NCBI GenBank assembly: GCA_034620365.1
Contig: JAQGEQ010000390.1
Location: 38,462 to 102,461 of the forward strand
Length of the DNA stretch: 64,000 bases
Direction of reading: 5' to 3'
DNA from: Pegea sp. RAD2-039
Lineage: Eukaryota; Chordata; Thaliacea; Salpida; Salpidae
Shown here: one piece after another, positions 1 to 14,717 of the stretch
How the letters are laid out: the number at the start of each line of letters is the position of its first letter
How positions within the stretch are numbered: position 1 is the stretch's first letter
Translations under genes and position numbers: made by a program
The notes under the pieces: model-generated
Seen by the model: the letters and a program-made list of their open reading frames with translations, nothing else
Database searches by the model: none
What the model was told of the DNA's origin: nothing

Positions 1-1373
1 GCTATCTAAAAACAACAGATAAGGCTTGTATATATTTATATTTATAATCTATAGATTTCAAGATATTTTAATATTCTTTTTATATCATGAATTGTACAAA
101 CACAAAAGTGGAACGCTTAAAAAGATTAAAAATTATTGTTTATATAAGTCAGATCATAATCTTTTTACAAACTGAAGAATATTGATTGAAATATTAGAAA
201 CTTAGAAAGAAAAATTTTTAAAAAGATTAAAATAAATATAATTTATAATCTGATTAAAAAGTTAATTTGTCTTAAATATAAATATTTTAATTCTAAAAAA
301 GTTTTATAAAAGTCTCTAAAATAAATTTAAATAATTATCAAATTATTTGAAACTTTAGGAAATTTATTATTTGATAAAATTTTCATATAATGTTTCCAAA
401 TAAATTTCTCAAAGATAAATGAATCCAGAATAAACGAGTAACAATTTTTAGATGAACTTAAACACAAAGTTTGTATACGATTGAAGTTATCATTAAACTT
501 TAGTGAGTTAAAATTAGTGAAAAAATTCGAGTTACAAAAACCTTTTCAAAATTCCTATAAAGTTAAAGTGTTTTCAGATTCACTAATGAAGTACTTGATT
601 ATTGGTTCACTTAACATACTGAAAACTATGATAATAAAACGGTTACATTTAAGCACTCTTATAAATCAGTATTTTGTGCTATTGTGCTAATATTTGATTA
701 ATGATTTATTTGAAAACTTTAATTTCAAATTAGTTTTTACACTGAAACAACTGATATTGACAAATTCTATAATTAGATAAAATTATTGACAAAATTTTCC
801 ACTAAATTTAGAGATTAATGGAGAAGTTTTAAAGTTAATAAGAAACAAGCTTTATATCTATATTTAATTTTGTAATGTTTAAACTATATAGTGTTAATAC
901 AAACAAACTGATATTAATAAGTTAAAATCAATATTTATTTTATAAAAAAATAATCGTATAGAAATTAAAATATTATTCTTGATTTATAAACAGATTAAGT
1001 TTTAAGCCTAAATACAAGAAATATAAAAATAACTTATGGAAATAAAAACGATTTTATCAGAACAAGATGATCCAATTTATGTAATGATTAATTAAACGAG
1101 ATAAGTGTTTCAAATTTTTTAATCTAAATAGTTATTAATAAGCTCTTAATAAGGTTCTAAAATTTAATCTGATTTCTTAAAAGTTAGAAATAAATATAGA
1201 AATTATAAATCTCCAAAAATATTTTAGGAAAAGATTTGAACTGGGAATATTAAAAAGGAGTTTTTCTTAAACTTTACAACTAAATCATAAAAAAAAAACT
1301 CATAAAGAATTTGTTATTGTGTAATTTCCAATTTCAAGCTAACAACTTTATCGTGACAACCGTAGTTGGTTGA

Positions 1374-1381
1374 TGACGTCA
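1374..1381. promoter_or_regulatory. CRE palindrome TGACGTCA in a GC-richer island
   Basis: Exact TGACGTCA, the cAMP-response-element octamer bound by CREB/ATF bZIP factors in animals. It sits in an island (about 1350-1530) that also holds paired TCGCG words at 1390-1402 and a G-rich GGGGGCGGGC box near 1490, which is unusual in this AT-rich DNA. No gene start is visible nearby, so it is a candidate distal element or the promoter of an unseen gene. Confidence 0.45.
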
Positions 1382-4300
1382 CATAATCTCGCGTAGTCGC
1401 GAAACAATTCAGAATAATTGGTTCAACACACTTCACAACTACTCAATATATGAGAGCTTCAAATTGAAGATCATAAAGTGTTTGTAAGAGGGGGCGGGCA
1501 AGTTTGTGATCCAGCTGTTACTAGGTGCCCTTGAACAAATCAGCGTTTTAGAGATTGATTTTAAGAAGCAGGAAGCCAGCTAATGCTTTTTTACAAACCC
1601 AGATTAAGTGGAAAATATAATTAGAAGGAATCGAAAACGAATCATAAAATTCTTGATTCTGAGTTATTAATCGAAAGTTACTTTGGAATGTTTTAAGCTT
1701 CTTAAAACTTTTAGACTTTCTTCTACCGATCAATCATGCTTAAAAAGAAGAGAAAATGGCTTTTAACCACTTTGACTTCTGATTGTTTCAAAGTTTGCAA
1801 CAATTCGTCGCTTTGTTGGTTACTTAGAGATTTAAAAAGTATTTTTTATTATTTCAAACCCTAAAAAATCACAGGAAAAGTCAAATAAACTCTTATATAG
1901 GTTTTATTTAAATTAGATTTACTTCTGGAAGCTTTTAGACACTTCAAATATTTGTAATCCTTCTATAAATTCGAAGACCTCGTGTAAGATTCAAATATTG
2001 GTTAAAATAATGACTCTCTCATAAACTCAACAGCAAATAGAACAGAAAACGTGATGTTACAACATCTTCATCTAATTGTTTGATCTTTTCTACTCACTTG
2101 TCTCTTTAAGAAGATTAAAAAACCAACTTTTATTTCGACCATTTTTTCCACCAAATTTTCAAAACTCATAAAACTTCAAATTCTTTTAAAAACTTTTCAA
2201 AACTCAGAAAAATTTCCAATAATATTTATTCAGTTTTTACTTTCGGTAAATATATCAACATAAATAAAGAAGTATGAGATTACTTAAGTTTAGTTGAAAC
2301 AACAACCTGCGCAGATTTAACTTCACCCATTAAGTTTGTGTCCAAAAAATGAAGTAAGAAGTTGTTGTGTTGATGCCAAGTGGTGATCCGATTTAGGAAA
2401 AAGTAAATCCCAGAAGCTTTGACATCAGAAGAATCCCTGAAAGTTGATGACAAGTTGTTTGTGATAAAATTTCCGTCTGCCTCAAGCAAATTTGAGATTA
2501 GCTATCATCAATTCTGTTCTTTATCTCAATTCGATAAGAAGAAGATCTACACCCGGCAACTTCCTGATCTTCACCAGCTCTTTAGTTGATGATAAAAAGT
2601 CTTAAAATTGATTATTCGTTGAGAATTCAAAATATTTTTCTTTTTTGTGAGAATTTATCTTGAAATTAAAGATTTTTTTTTTATAGTTTTTTTGGTGAGT
2701 TTCAAAAAAGATCAGATTTCTGAAAACTGAATTTTATCTACTCAAATTTCCTGAACATTTTCTATAAATCTGACATTTCAATAACAAACCAAAAAATTCA
2801 TTCACAAACAACATTCTGGCTGAATTCAAAAATGGCCTGAACAAAGTAACCTGTTTACGACATATGCTTGTATCCACTCTAGAAGTAAATTAGTCAAAAG
2901 CTTTCTTTTTGAACAATGTTTTCTACCACAAACCTCATTAAAATTCATGTTGTCGAACGTCAATATCACTTTATCTTACTTTGACAAATGATTTGTGATC
3001 TAAGAAAAGTACATAGATACACTAAAAAGACTTTTGTCAGAATCTTTTAATGTTATTAGGCAAAGATTATCTAGATGTGTTGAAGTAAGATTGCTTTTCA
3101 GAAGATCTAGTTTTTAATCATTTATAAGTTGGTTAGCTTTTCTTGTAAATATAAATTTTTCTGAAAAATTATTATTACCGTAATTGATTAAAAATTTTGT
3201 GATTTAATGTCAGCTTCTATTTTCAAGAATTCCTTTGCTTCAAAACCAAACTTAATCATGTTTAGAAAGTCTAACATGTTTGTAACTTCATTAACTATTA
3301 ACAGATACAATAGAATAATAAAAATAAGTTCAACAATAACTAAAAAATTATCTTCGGTAAAAAAACTATTTAATATTTATGCTTGTGTATAAAAGTTTTC
3401 TAAATTTTTGTTGTTTTGAATAAGCTAACATCACAATATAATTCGAACATAAGAATTCTCAAAAAGTTATTTAAAAAGAAGCAAATGAAATTAATTCTTT
3501 GTAAGTTAATAGGTTTGTAAGTGGTTTGTATCTTCTATTTGATTAAATTGTAAAAAAATACTTTTGAAACTCAATTATCTAATAATAGCTTTTCAATAAA
3601 TACTATTATCAAGAGTTGATAGTGTTTTGTTGAATAGTTTCATAAAAACACTTATTTAGTTTTCGAAAATTAAAAGCACTTATAATAAAACTTAATAAAG
3701 GCAATTGAGAAACCTGAAAGCTAAGAATTCTTAAAATATAGCTTCAATTTGTATAAAAAAAAGTAATGTTGAATTTGAAAGTACAAACTTTTTTATTTTA
3801 AAGTTTGAACAATTTTGGAAACACTTTTTATGCTTTTAAGAAGAGAAAAAGTCAAATTATGATTGATGAGAGTGTCAAAAAAGACATCTTTACAGTTTCT
3901 ACAATAAATTTTCAATCTATTTGAACTGTGTTTGTTGAAAGGTCAAAGAAAATGACATAAGATAGAAAAAAAATCGTTTCACAACCAACATAAGATTATT
4001 TTTTATCAATTAAATGTTAATTTAATACTTAGATGTTTAAGTTTTGTGGAATATAAAGTTTTAATTTAACTTTTACAAAATTCACATCGATTGATGCAAG
4101 ATAGGAACTAAAATGGTCTTAGAAAATTTTGTCATCAAAACTTCACTTTATAAAAAACAATTCTTTTAAAATGAAAATCAATTTTTTTCAACTAAATAAT
4201 TCTATAAAATTTTAATTTGATAAATTCACTTTTGGATAAATATTCATTATAAAAATCGTTATTTGAAAATAAAGATTAATTTTCAAATTATTTATACATC

Positions 4301-4608
4301 ACCAGCGGTCAGGTTTGAAACTAAATCTTGTGACTAATTTGGACTTTTACTATTTTGCTCAGAAATCCTATTTTTTCTTAAATTTTATCAAAGTTCAAAA
4401 TATTTTTAATTCAAATTTTCACCGCATTAGTAAACACATCAAAGATTTTGACAGATTTTTAGGAATACTTTCATAAAAATCATTTTTAATTCTATAAACT
4501 TGACTCTGAATTAAAATCTCAAAATAAAAAAATTAGCAAAAAAAACAACAAACGAAAAATTTAAATTGATGTTCGATTTAACAGAAGATTAAAAAATTGC
4601 TACAACGA

Positions 4609-4870
4609 CGTTCATTTGATGACGTCACACCTCACTTATTTCCGACCAGCAAAATTGTCTGTTTGGCAAAAAGTGCTTCCAAATTATTTCCGGGAATTAT
4701 TTTAAAAAAGTAATTCTTTTCTGAAGAATTTTTTTACGAAAATCGATTGATAAATAAAAGCGATCTAAACCAACCAATGAAAAATCACCTGTCACAGGCA
4801 ATCGATGATGACGTCATCAGTTCGTTCGCGTTGCTGCAATCTTGATGATGACGTCATCATGCTGTTGGAG
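4609..4870. promoter_or_regulatory. Island with three CRE palindromes
   Basis: TGACGTCA occurs exactly at 4620-4627, 4809-4816 and 4849-4856. The last two extend to GATGATGACGTCATCA and are separated by 32 bp containing TTCGTTCGCG. The surrounding DNA is clearly GC-richer than its flanks. bZIP factors of the CREB/ATF/Jun families are the expected binders. The target gene is unknown; the nearest annotated gene starts about 10 kb downstream. Confidence 0.45.
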
Positions 4871-7800
4871 ATTTTGCAGAATTTTTTCGTTTATCTTTAA
4901 AATAATTTGTTTTTACCGCAAGTGATAAATGTCAGAATTAATTTAAATAAATAATCATAAAATTCTTTAAAACAACAGATTTTAATTGTCCAATCAACAA
5001 ATTCGATTTCAAAATATTTATTAATTCTGTAATCAAAATAAAAATAAAAAAAATAAAAATATTTTTTGAAAATTACAAATTTGTAAATAATTAAAAACTT
5101 AAAAATAATTTCTTTAAATTCATGAAAAGTTTATCTTTAAACATTTATTCTTCTATAAAGATGATTTGAGATCTACTTCCATAATTAAATGGAAGCAATA
5201 AATCATTTGTGCTTTCATGTAAGTCTTTATCTAATCTAAATCTATAATTCAATTGAATTTTTGGAAACATTTTTTGAGGTCACTTTTAATAAGAGAAGTC
5301 CGATCAATAACTTTGTTTTCCGGATCTTACTAAATTCAATTTCTGAGTATTTTAAAATATTAAAATTATTTGATTCAATAATGGCCGTTTTATTTTCTGC
5401 GCAGATTCTTTTTTGAAATTTTACAAATTTTTATTCGATTATTTTTAGAGATTTAATATTGAACCCTGGATTTAAGGTTTGTTTTTTGATGTTATTATGA
5501 AAGGAAACTAGTTTTAAATAAACGCTTATTTGATAAAATATAAAATTCCAAATTTTTCTTATCTTTTGGGAGTTTATTTTTTTTCTAAAAATTTTTATTC
5601 AAATCATAAAACAGAGGAAACCATACAACAGAGTCACGTGACTTTGAATCGCTCATTTAACAAATTGTTTTATAATAATATCGATCAGCTGACATCAATT
5701 TGGAATTCAAAAAATTACTCCGAAAAGACTTCAGAAAAAAAGATCTTCTAAAAGTATCGATGTATGACACAAAATCGCGAACAAACACGTGACAGTTGCT
5801 CTTTTATTAGCTGCTCAGTCAAGCATGACGACGCCAATAAATTTGTCTACCATTGCACAAAAGTGGTCGTTACAAAAAATGGCCCGGATAAATTAAAATT
5901 GATCACTTTAAGTTTTTGTTTAAATGAAAGAACAGCAGAAACTGTTTGAGTTTGAAATCGTAAATCTTCGACTGATACTAGAACTTGTAACTTTTCACTT
6001 AAATAATTTATCACGTAATTAAATTAAAAGGTTCTACTGAAATAAATATCACTCTAAAAGATAAAGAAATAAAATCTGAATCCAGGATTGAAAAATATTC
6101 TCGATTTTGAAGTGAAAAGATGAAAGAGTTGATTAAGATCAGGATTTAATAGAATTCATCTTTTGATAATCTAACTTGGTTGCCGACAAATAAGAATTTG
6201 GTGATGAAAAGTGTTAGAGATAAGGAAGACATCATGACAACTATTCTTTAATAACAACTCAGTAAACATCTTATAGTCGCTAAACGTTTTTTTTTTATTG
6301 TGTTTTCGTTTCATCTTAATGTTTGGTTTTTTATCGAACGACTTTTATGGACTTTATCAAGTTTGTCTTCAATCATTTACTTTTTGGATGTTGGTGAAAG
6401 TTATATTTTAACTTTAAGTTGAATTTTGAAAAATAGAAAATCTAAAACAACATTTTAAAATCATTAAAAGTTTATAAATATATTTTATTAAATATGGATT
6501 TATTAATAATCTAGTTAAATAATAGATAATTTTGTTTATATGATTTAAAAATATTTGAATTAAATTATAAACAATTTTTTCTTAACTGATTTTATTTCCA
6601 AGAATTTTTTGATTAATTCCAATAAAATAATTCATTTTTTTTTGTTACTAATAATTTCAAATCGTAGAAATATTTAATTTTAAAACAATAAAAAAAATTG
6701 AATAAAAAAGTTAATTTTCGGCCAGTTTTAATTTAAGCCATTTTTGTCAATATATTGAAATTTTCTATTAATGACTTAGAAGTTACAATTTCAAACATTT
6801 TGGTCTTTTTACATTTTGGCGCCAGTCTAAAATGATCTAATCAATTAAAGATAAATAAATTAAAAACTTCTATTCCATTTCTAAATAGATCTTTGTACTA
6901 AAAACAGAATCTTCATGTGATGTTTGCTTCAAATAATTTACGGTGATCTTTTTTATATCTTTCAACTCACAGAAAAGTGTTTGAAGTTTGTTGAGTAAAC
7001 TTAACTGACGACAGGTCACGTGGTCTATAATATCGTCATATAACCATGACAACCTGTTCTGGCTAGTCAAAACAACATTAACGATATTGAATAACACTAA
7101 ATTATGAAAAAAAAAATTTAGAATAAATGATAAACTTTTTACTTATTTCAGATAGGAAAGTTTTAAAGTCAAACTTTTCTAGTTTGGAAACTGAAGACTT
7201 TGTTCCTAAAACTTCTGTTTATAATTTACCAAATTGCTTTTTAAGAATAATTTTTCTGTTTCTGTAATTTATTAGAAAATACAATTAATTTTGTTGTTGT
7301 TATTTCTAGTGATTATGTCTTCATATTTAAATGGATTTTATTACATCCTTTAGTTTCAAACTCAAAACACATTTAAAGAAAATTAACTAAAATAATTTAT
7401 TCTATTTTTGTAGATTTTTGTGTCTTTTAAAATATAAATTTGTAAATTTAGATAAAATTAAATGAAATTTTAAAATATAAGTTTATTTAAAATAGATTGA
7501 AACACCAAAAAGGTCTTTTAGTTTTTAGATTAACAAATATTCAAACTGATTTTCTAATCTCTAAGAACTTATAACAAAGAAATTAAAAGAAATTAAATTA
7601 AACGTTTTTAAGTCGACGAATTGCTTTCAATTTCAATTTAATCTTAGATTAAATCTCAACGAGATAATTTAGAAACTTTAAAAAGAAAATTAAGTTTTAA
7701 TTAAACTAACTGACATCATTATTAATCACCAAAATTAAATTAAAATTTAAAAAAAATCAAAAAAATTGGAATAAAACCAAAAAATACAACAAATTAAAAC

Positions 7801-9479
7801 GCGCCATTTTTCTAAATTAAAATAAACTGAAAATATACATAAAAAACTTTGAAAGATTTCTCAGGACTTTTTACTGTCTAAATCCATCTCTAGTTGTTTT
7901 GGGGTAAGAATTTTTTGGTTAAGTTCAGCTGGTTGAAGTTTTCAGCTCCATTACTTTTGTGAACGCCTTAAAAACAAGAAACTCAGTTTAATTGGTGGTG
8001 AATATCAGGTGACGCTTCGGCTGTGTTTTGTAAACTTATGAAAGAATGATCAGTTAAAACAAAACCTCATCTCGTAAACGTCTTGAAGCTCTTTAAGACT
8101 TTGAAGAAAAAATTGTTGAAGCTTCAACGATTAATTTGTAATTTAAGCTCTTTAAGATGAAGTAACTATTTAATTTATATTTCTATTTCGGGTTTTCAGC
8201 TATAAAAGTCAATGATACTGAAATAAAAGGTTTCAATTTTCAGATAAAAATATTTCAATTATAATCTGCGAGTCATCATCAAGAAATAAATTGTAAAAAA
8301 AGATTTTTAACTTGGTGAAAGATGTTTTTAAACAGATGCTAACAATTACAATGACAGGATATAAACATTTCTATCTCTTTAATGTCATTTACACTTTGCT
8401 ATCAACAACTACAAAAAGTAACCAATTAACATGAAGATATCTCCGTTGTAGCAACTTCACCGTCTGTGTTTCATCATGAATCCTTTAAATTTCTGTGAAA
8501 TTTACAAAGTGTTCTGTGGAACTCCAAATTCACCAGATTGAATCAATTAGAAAACTTAAATGTTTCCTGCGATGTAAAATCAAATAATTTATCTCCTAAA
8601 AGTTGATATTTATTAAAAAGAAATATTTTTAAAATTTACAAAACAATTTAAAAGATTTAATCTGAGTTTAATTAGGATACAAACTAAAGACCCAACAAAG
8701 TCACGTGCGTTTCTAAAACCTTCATATTATTTTAGTTTAACCGACGAAAGAAACTTTCTTAATAAGTAGTTGGTATCAATCAATCAAACACAGAAGCTTT
8801 ACTTTGGAAGGATAGTAATTATGAGTATTAAAATTAATTATACAAATTTCTTTAAGCAAACTGCTTCAACTTTCAGCGAGTAATTACTCAAAGGAAAGCT
8901 AATTGTTTAAAAGTTTGTAGCTTTGGCAATTTGTAAATAAAAATTCTTTGAATTTTAAAGATTTGTTTTTTAAGAAAGATAAATCGTTGAAAGCTTCAAA
9001 TTTGTGAAAAATTTTTTAAATTGTGATAACTTTTACTAACCACACTAAAGCTACAACTAACCTAAGCGCTTTAAATTAAAAATATATGAACAAATTATTA
9101 TTTAATTTATTTAATTATTAGTTTTGATGATTAAACAAATCGTTTGTTTAGTTTTTTTTGTTTAATTTTAGCGAAAAGTTTCTATTCTTTCTTCTAAACT
9201 AAACTAATTAGCATTTTGATTGGTTGATTAGTTTTGGGGTTGTCTTCAATTTTCAAGTAAATTTTCTTAAATATTTATATAGTTCCTCAAATTTCTTAAA
9301 AATTTGAATAAATATGGATTCTTATTTTACATTTTTTATTCCTTCGAAGTTGCAGAGTCATCAGAATCTTAGGATGATAGATTCGTTGAAAAAATTAATT
9401 CCAAAAATTTTTTCCAAATTTTGAAATTTTTTGAAACTTTGATTTTTTGAAAGCCAAAAAGTCTCAAAGATCAAAGATC

Positions 9480-9720
9480 TTCAGATCATTCCCAAGATCA
9501 CAGATTGATAAGAGATCAGAAACACGACTCCGGGACCTGGAGGACCTTGTTGACATCCACAACAACTTCCCCAATTTCAAAGGACTATTTTAAGCTGCAG
9601 AAAGAGGTCGACAACAAACATGGTTTCTTGGGACGATGATGACGTCATAAGTGTCCTAATCCATCAACTACTCCCTGATCTTCAGATCCAAGATTTTGTG
9701 GGATTTGTTTCAAGAAGTTT
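9480..9720. promoter_or_regulatory. GC-richer island with a CRE
   Basis: This segment contains TGACGTCA at 9640-9647 within GATGATGACGTCATAA, plus several short repeats of GATC/AGATC between 9470 and 9680. A short open frame begins at ATG 9620 (58 codons), but it reads into AT-rich sequence and resembles no family I know. I read the segment as a regulatory island rather than a gene. Confidence 0.3.
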
Positions 9721-11791
9721 TTTGGGAAAATTAATTTTCTTTAAATTTTTTCAAATTTCTAAAAATTTTTGGGATTTTTCTGAATAATTTGTTGAAATAA
9801 ATGATTTATTGTAAAGTTATTTTCAAAATTATCTATAAATTTTTTATATAATTATTTACAAAAATTGATTCATAAACAATTAAATTAGAAAAATAAACAA
9901 AAAGTTACAATAAATTTTGAAATAAAACAAAATATTTTCTATATTATATCGAAGCAAGTTACAAAACCTTCAAAAACTTTTATTTTATTTTGGGAATGAA
10001 ATTAACTGAACAAATATATCTTTCATATTTGAACAAGTTTGTTTATATATCGTTCAAATGTCTACTTTTGAAATTTCTAACCATTTTAAAATAGTTTGAT
10101 TGAATTATAAGTATTAAAAAGTTTCTGTTTAGTAACATGATCACTTTATTGAACTTTCAACTACAAAATTAGTAATAATTAACTTATTAACTAGTTAGAA
10201 ATATATTTTTGATAAATTAGTTTAAATGGATTATTTTGCAAGCTAAAAAGTTTTTATTTTCGACATTTACATTGAAATAAAACAAACTTAAAACCAAATA
10301 TGTTGTAGTGTTTATTTATTTATCTATTTATTTTAAAAATTTTATTATATTTTTTCACAAAATTTTATAAAATATTTTTGCATCTTTTAATTTTTTTAAA
10401 CAATTTTATAATTTGAATAAAACGAGTTTATAATTTTCAAAGTTACTCTTTGCTGCCAGCTAGCGTTAAATAAAAGTAAAAAGAGGAAACTTTAAATGAA
10501 AATATAAAAACTAAATCAATTATTACGATTTAAAAAATTAATTTATCAAAAAATAAACAAAAAAATTATTTCAAAATTTTAAGTTTAAATTGATTTAAAG
10601 CAAAAATAAAACTTTATCTATTTTCGGTAAATATTTTTTCAGTTCTAACATTGAAAGTATATAAATGATATCAACTTTTTAATAAAGTTATAATATAATA
10701 ATAATATTATAATGAAATTAAATAGTATTTAAATATTTGTATATTCTGTAGGTAATTAAAAGAATGAAATTATAAACTTATGCTTTTATAAATTTATAAA
10801 TTAAATAATTGTAACTTTAGTATTTTGAAAAACTTTTACTTTCAATTTTTACAAATTATTTTCTATCAATAAAATAGAAAAATTTAACAAATCTATAAAC
10901 ACAAAATATCTTTAAGCACTTGAATATATTACATGACCTTATATGGATAAGTTTTGTGTTCTTATCAGTAATTCGAAACCATTTTTTACGAAAAAAATAA
11001 ATATTAAGACATAAAAGAACTTATACTTATCATTAATTAATTTATAATTATTCGATATTTTAATAAGTTTTAAAAAAATTGTGTTTTTTTAAAAACTATA
11101 ATTTTTTCAACTTTTTAAAATTCAAAATTCCTTTTTTACAAAATTATTCCACAAAATATAAATATGCTTTGATTCAAGTACGTTGAAAAGATCTCAACAA
11201 CAACCTCCAAGAAGTGGATCTCTAAGCACACTTTTAAGATACTTCAATAGTTGATTCATCTTATCATAAATTTACTTTAATGTTTTTAAACAATAATTTT
11301 TGTTGATAAATTTATTGAGCAAAAAAGTTCTTTTAAAATATAATTTTTCAAAATGATTATTAGCTAAATATAAATTTATTATTTGATTTTTATTGATTAT
11401 ATGTTAGTTATTTAAATAATTTTGACGTTTGAGTAACTAATAATCAATCTATTCTTATCTAACATTTTTTTTCTTAATTGAATTAGAAAATAAACGTTTT
11501 TTCTCATACACTTATCAAACTGTTTATATGACTCATATAAAGTTTTAAGAGAGTTTTTCCATTTTTTTATCTGATTGTAAAAAAACACTCAAACATAAAA
11601 ATGCTTTTGTAAAAAAACACTCAAAACATAAATTTATGATTTTTTCAACTTTTGAATAACAGAATTTTTAACAAAAATTAGTTTTTTCAAATTATTAATA
11701 TTTTTACAAATTTATTTTCAGTCCTTTTATGGTCACTAACGAATTCCTCGGTAAACTTCAAGCTTCGTCAAGAAAATATTTTTATTTTTCT

Positions 11792-11807
11792 ACCGCAAGG
11801 TGGCGCC
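11792..11807 (+). promoter_or_regulatory. CTCF-like motif, forward
   Basis: ACCGCAAGGTGGCGCC matches the bilaterian CTCF core pattern (CC-x-C-x-AGG-G/T-GGC). It lies in a short GC-rich patch 2.9 kb upstream of the first gene. Motif match is by eye only. Confidence 0.4.
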
Positions 11808-14717
11808 TTCAACTTTAAGGTGATGACATAATTGTTTCAACAAAAATTCAAATTCATTTTTTCATTAAACGAATATTTTTTAAACAGAATTAATAAAAAC
11901 GTTACCGTCTGAAATATATCAATTAGTAAATTAACTAATTTCTTTCTTTTTTTATTTAATTTTATTCAAATATTTTTCAGTTGGAAGCCCTGATAAGATT
12001 CAAGTACAAGTTCAAGTAAAAAAAAGTATTTTAAGCATTTAGAAATTAAAATGTTTATTTTCATGTTGAAAGCTTAAATAAGTTTTTATTTCTTCTTTAT
12101 AATAAACATTTTTTTACAAACAGATAAATTTTGAAATTCAATTTAAAGTTGATTATAAAGATGCTGAAATTTTCCTTTTAAAAATAATTTGAAGAAAAGT
12201 AAGAAAATAGAAGAATCCAAAAAAGTATTTTTCGTCGAAAAATTTACAAAATTTTTAACAAAATTACAGAAGTGTTCCAGATTTCATTTTTTATATGAAT
12301 TTGAAAATACTTAAAATTATTAAAACAAAAATATCAATTAAAATAACGATTTTGAAAGTTTTAACACTAGATGTAGACTAAGATAGGTTTCTTTAAATTT
12401 TTAGAAACTTTTTTCTCTTTTCAACTAAATTACAATCTTACAACGTCTTCATCATCTTCTGCTGTGTGATTGGTTATCTTGCATAAAAATAATTAAATTT
12501 TTGTAAATCCCAAAAACAACTTTTTAAAGAATTATTTAAAAAGTGACGAATTAGTTGAAAAATTTTTTAATAAAATATTATTACTACAAAATATAACAAC
12601 GAATAATATTCAAATAATTCATTAAATAGATGAAGAAACTGAAGATATTTAAATGAACTCCAAGAAGGTCTTTCAATTCTTACAAATTTATAAAAGATCA
12701 AATTTCAGATAATTTTTTTTTTTTTGGTTCGTTTAGTATTTTATTTATGAATTATTAATTATTTTCAAACACCAAATAACCGTTGAAATATTTGCTGAAT
12801 GTTTATTAAAAGATATAAACCATTAAATTGTTCAACTTATTTTTATTTAGTTATTTGAAAACAATTTAAAGAAATAATGAAAGTGAAAAGTTAACAAGTC
12901 ATATTTGCTTTAAGTATTTCTAACACTACATTAATTATTAAAAGAAAACTTATAGAAGCCTATTATGAACAGTTTTTACCATTAGAACTAACAAATACAT
13001 TTCAAAAATACATTTCAAAGGTTTTACTTTCAATTCAATAAAAAGTTTAAAAAAATTTAGAAAGTGTTGCCAATTTATTTATAATAAATTTTAAAATTTA
13101 ATATTTATTTTCTAAATTAATAATAGCTAGACTAAAACAATAAAACTGAACTGTAAATTTATTTTAAAGAATTAAATTTTGTGGTTTGAATTATTATTAT
13201 TTTTAATTTGGCAACCCTATGTTACCACGTTATTTATCAAGCTTGCAAAATTGACCTTGTTCATTCATGCGGAACGTTCAGCCTTTTAAATGCCGAAAAG
13301 CAATTTTAGTGAATTTCAAATTAGTCATCAAAGCTTTCTAAAAATTTTTCTTTCTGCTTCAGTGGTCTCACTTATTCATATTTTGGTTTAGATGTTTGTG
13401 AGACAAACATAAAAGTCATCTTAAGATTGTGAATTAGGGAGATTAACAGTTGAAGTTGGTTTATTATTTATGTCAAAGAAACTAAATTAAGTCTGCTGAT
13501 AGATCACTAGCAGACACAAAAGTCAGAAACAAATATTTAGCTTGAAGAAAATTGAAAGTTTTCAGTTAGTTTGTATTTTCAGAAATTTTTAGTTTTTTAT
13601 TAAAGGAAAATTAAGTTAAAAATCATTTATTTTCAGAATTTTTTTTATCAAAATATCTTCTGTTTTAATAGAAATTAGTTTTTATTTAAAGTTTATATTA
13701 AAGATGTTGTTAACAGTCTTTAGTTTGTTTGTAAAAAATCGAATGAATTAATTTCTTGAATTTGAAAACTATAAAATATTTTTTAGAATAATCTTTTGAT
13801 AAAATATTGCTTCTAATTATCTTGTTAAAGTTAACTTAAATCTACTAATGTTGTGTTAACTAATCAAACTCTATTTGATGAAAGTTTTTTAGGTAAGCAG
13901 TTATTTGCATCGTAATCTAGCAATTGATAAAAAACATTTTATTTGTCACTTTTAGAAAACAATTTTGTTTTAGTTTTGAACATTAATCTTTTATATTTTT
14001 CTGAAAATGTGAATTTCTGTTAAAATAAACTTTTATTCATTTGTACTTTTTCTAAATAAACTAAAAATTACAATTTCTAAATATTATTACTAATTAGATT
14101 AATAAAGTTATTCAATTAGAAAACAACTGGATATTATTAAAAATTAAAATTTTAATTTAAAAAAATCTTTTTTAATCAATAACTTTTTCGTAATTTTTTC
14201 AGACTTGTAAGCTAAAAGTGATTTTTCTAAATTTGATAATAAACTTTATTTTAGAAATAAATTTACTTTTATTTGAAAATTGAAAGAAAATATTTATTTA
14301 TTTTATTGTTAAATGAGCTATAAAAAATTTCTGATAAGAAAAACTAAATATTTTGAATAACTCAAAGGTGAAAGGTTAACTTGTTTTTTTCTGAAGCTTT
14401 TTGTTTGTTTGAATATTTTACTTTTAAAGAAAATAGTATCAAGAATTAATTTTATCAAAAAATTGTCTAATTATTTTTTTATATTTTGAATTTTTAAGGT
14501 AGCAATGATTTTAAAACTAGTTTGACACTTTAGTGATTGAAATAAACAAAGTTTAAATCTCCGCAGGCATTTAAAGAACTAATAATTCAGTTAATATCTC
14601 TAAAACAACATCTCTATATTTAAAAAAGTATTTGTGAAAAGTTTAGTTTAAAAAAAAGTTTAAATATTTAATTATTTTTCAGTTTCTATAATTTGTAGTA
14701 AATTAAATGGTTAGTTT

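Larger units (their letters stand above)
1..14682. other. Gene-poor AT-rich intergenic sequence
   Basis: No exon chain, RNA gene or transposon can be supported in these 14.7 kb. The sequence is low-complexity A/T with short poly-A and poly-T runs. Open frames (for example 5530-5949 and a 58-codon frame from ATG 9620) are isolated, lack homology I recognise, and do not link through splice sites. A few GC-richer islands stand out and are listed separately: about 1350-1530, 4600-4870, 9480-9720 and 11740-11830. They contain TGACGTCA palindromes and one CTCF-like motif, so they are candidate regulatory DNA. Confidence 0.6.

Noticed and set aside
5530-5949. Two adjacent plus-strand frames (73 and 61 codons)
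   Set aside because: The first lacks an ATG start at its annotated edge, neither resembles a family, and no splice sites link them to other exons.
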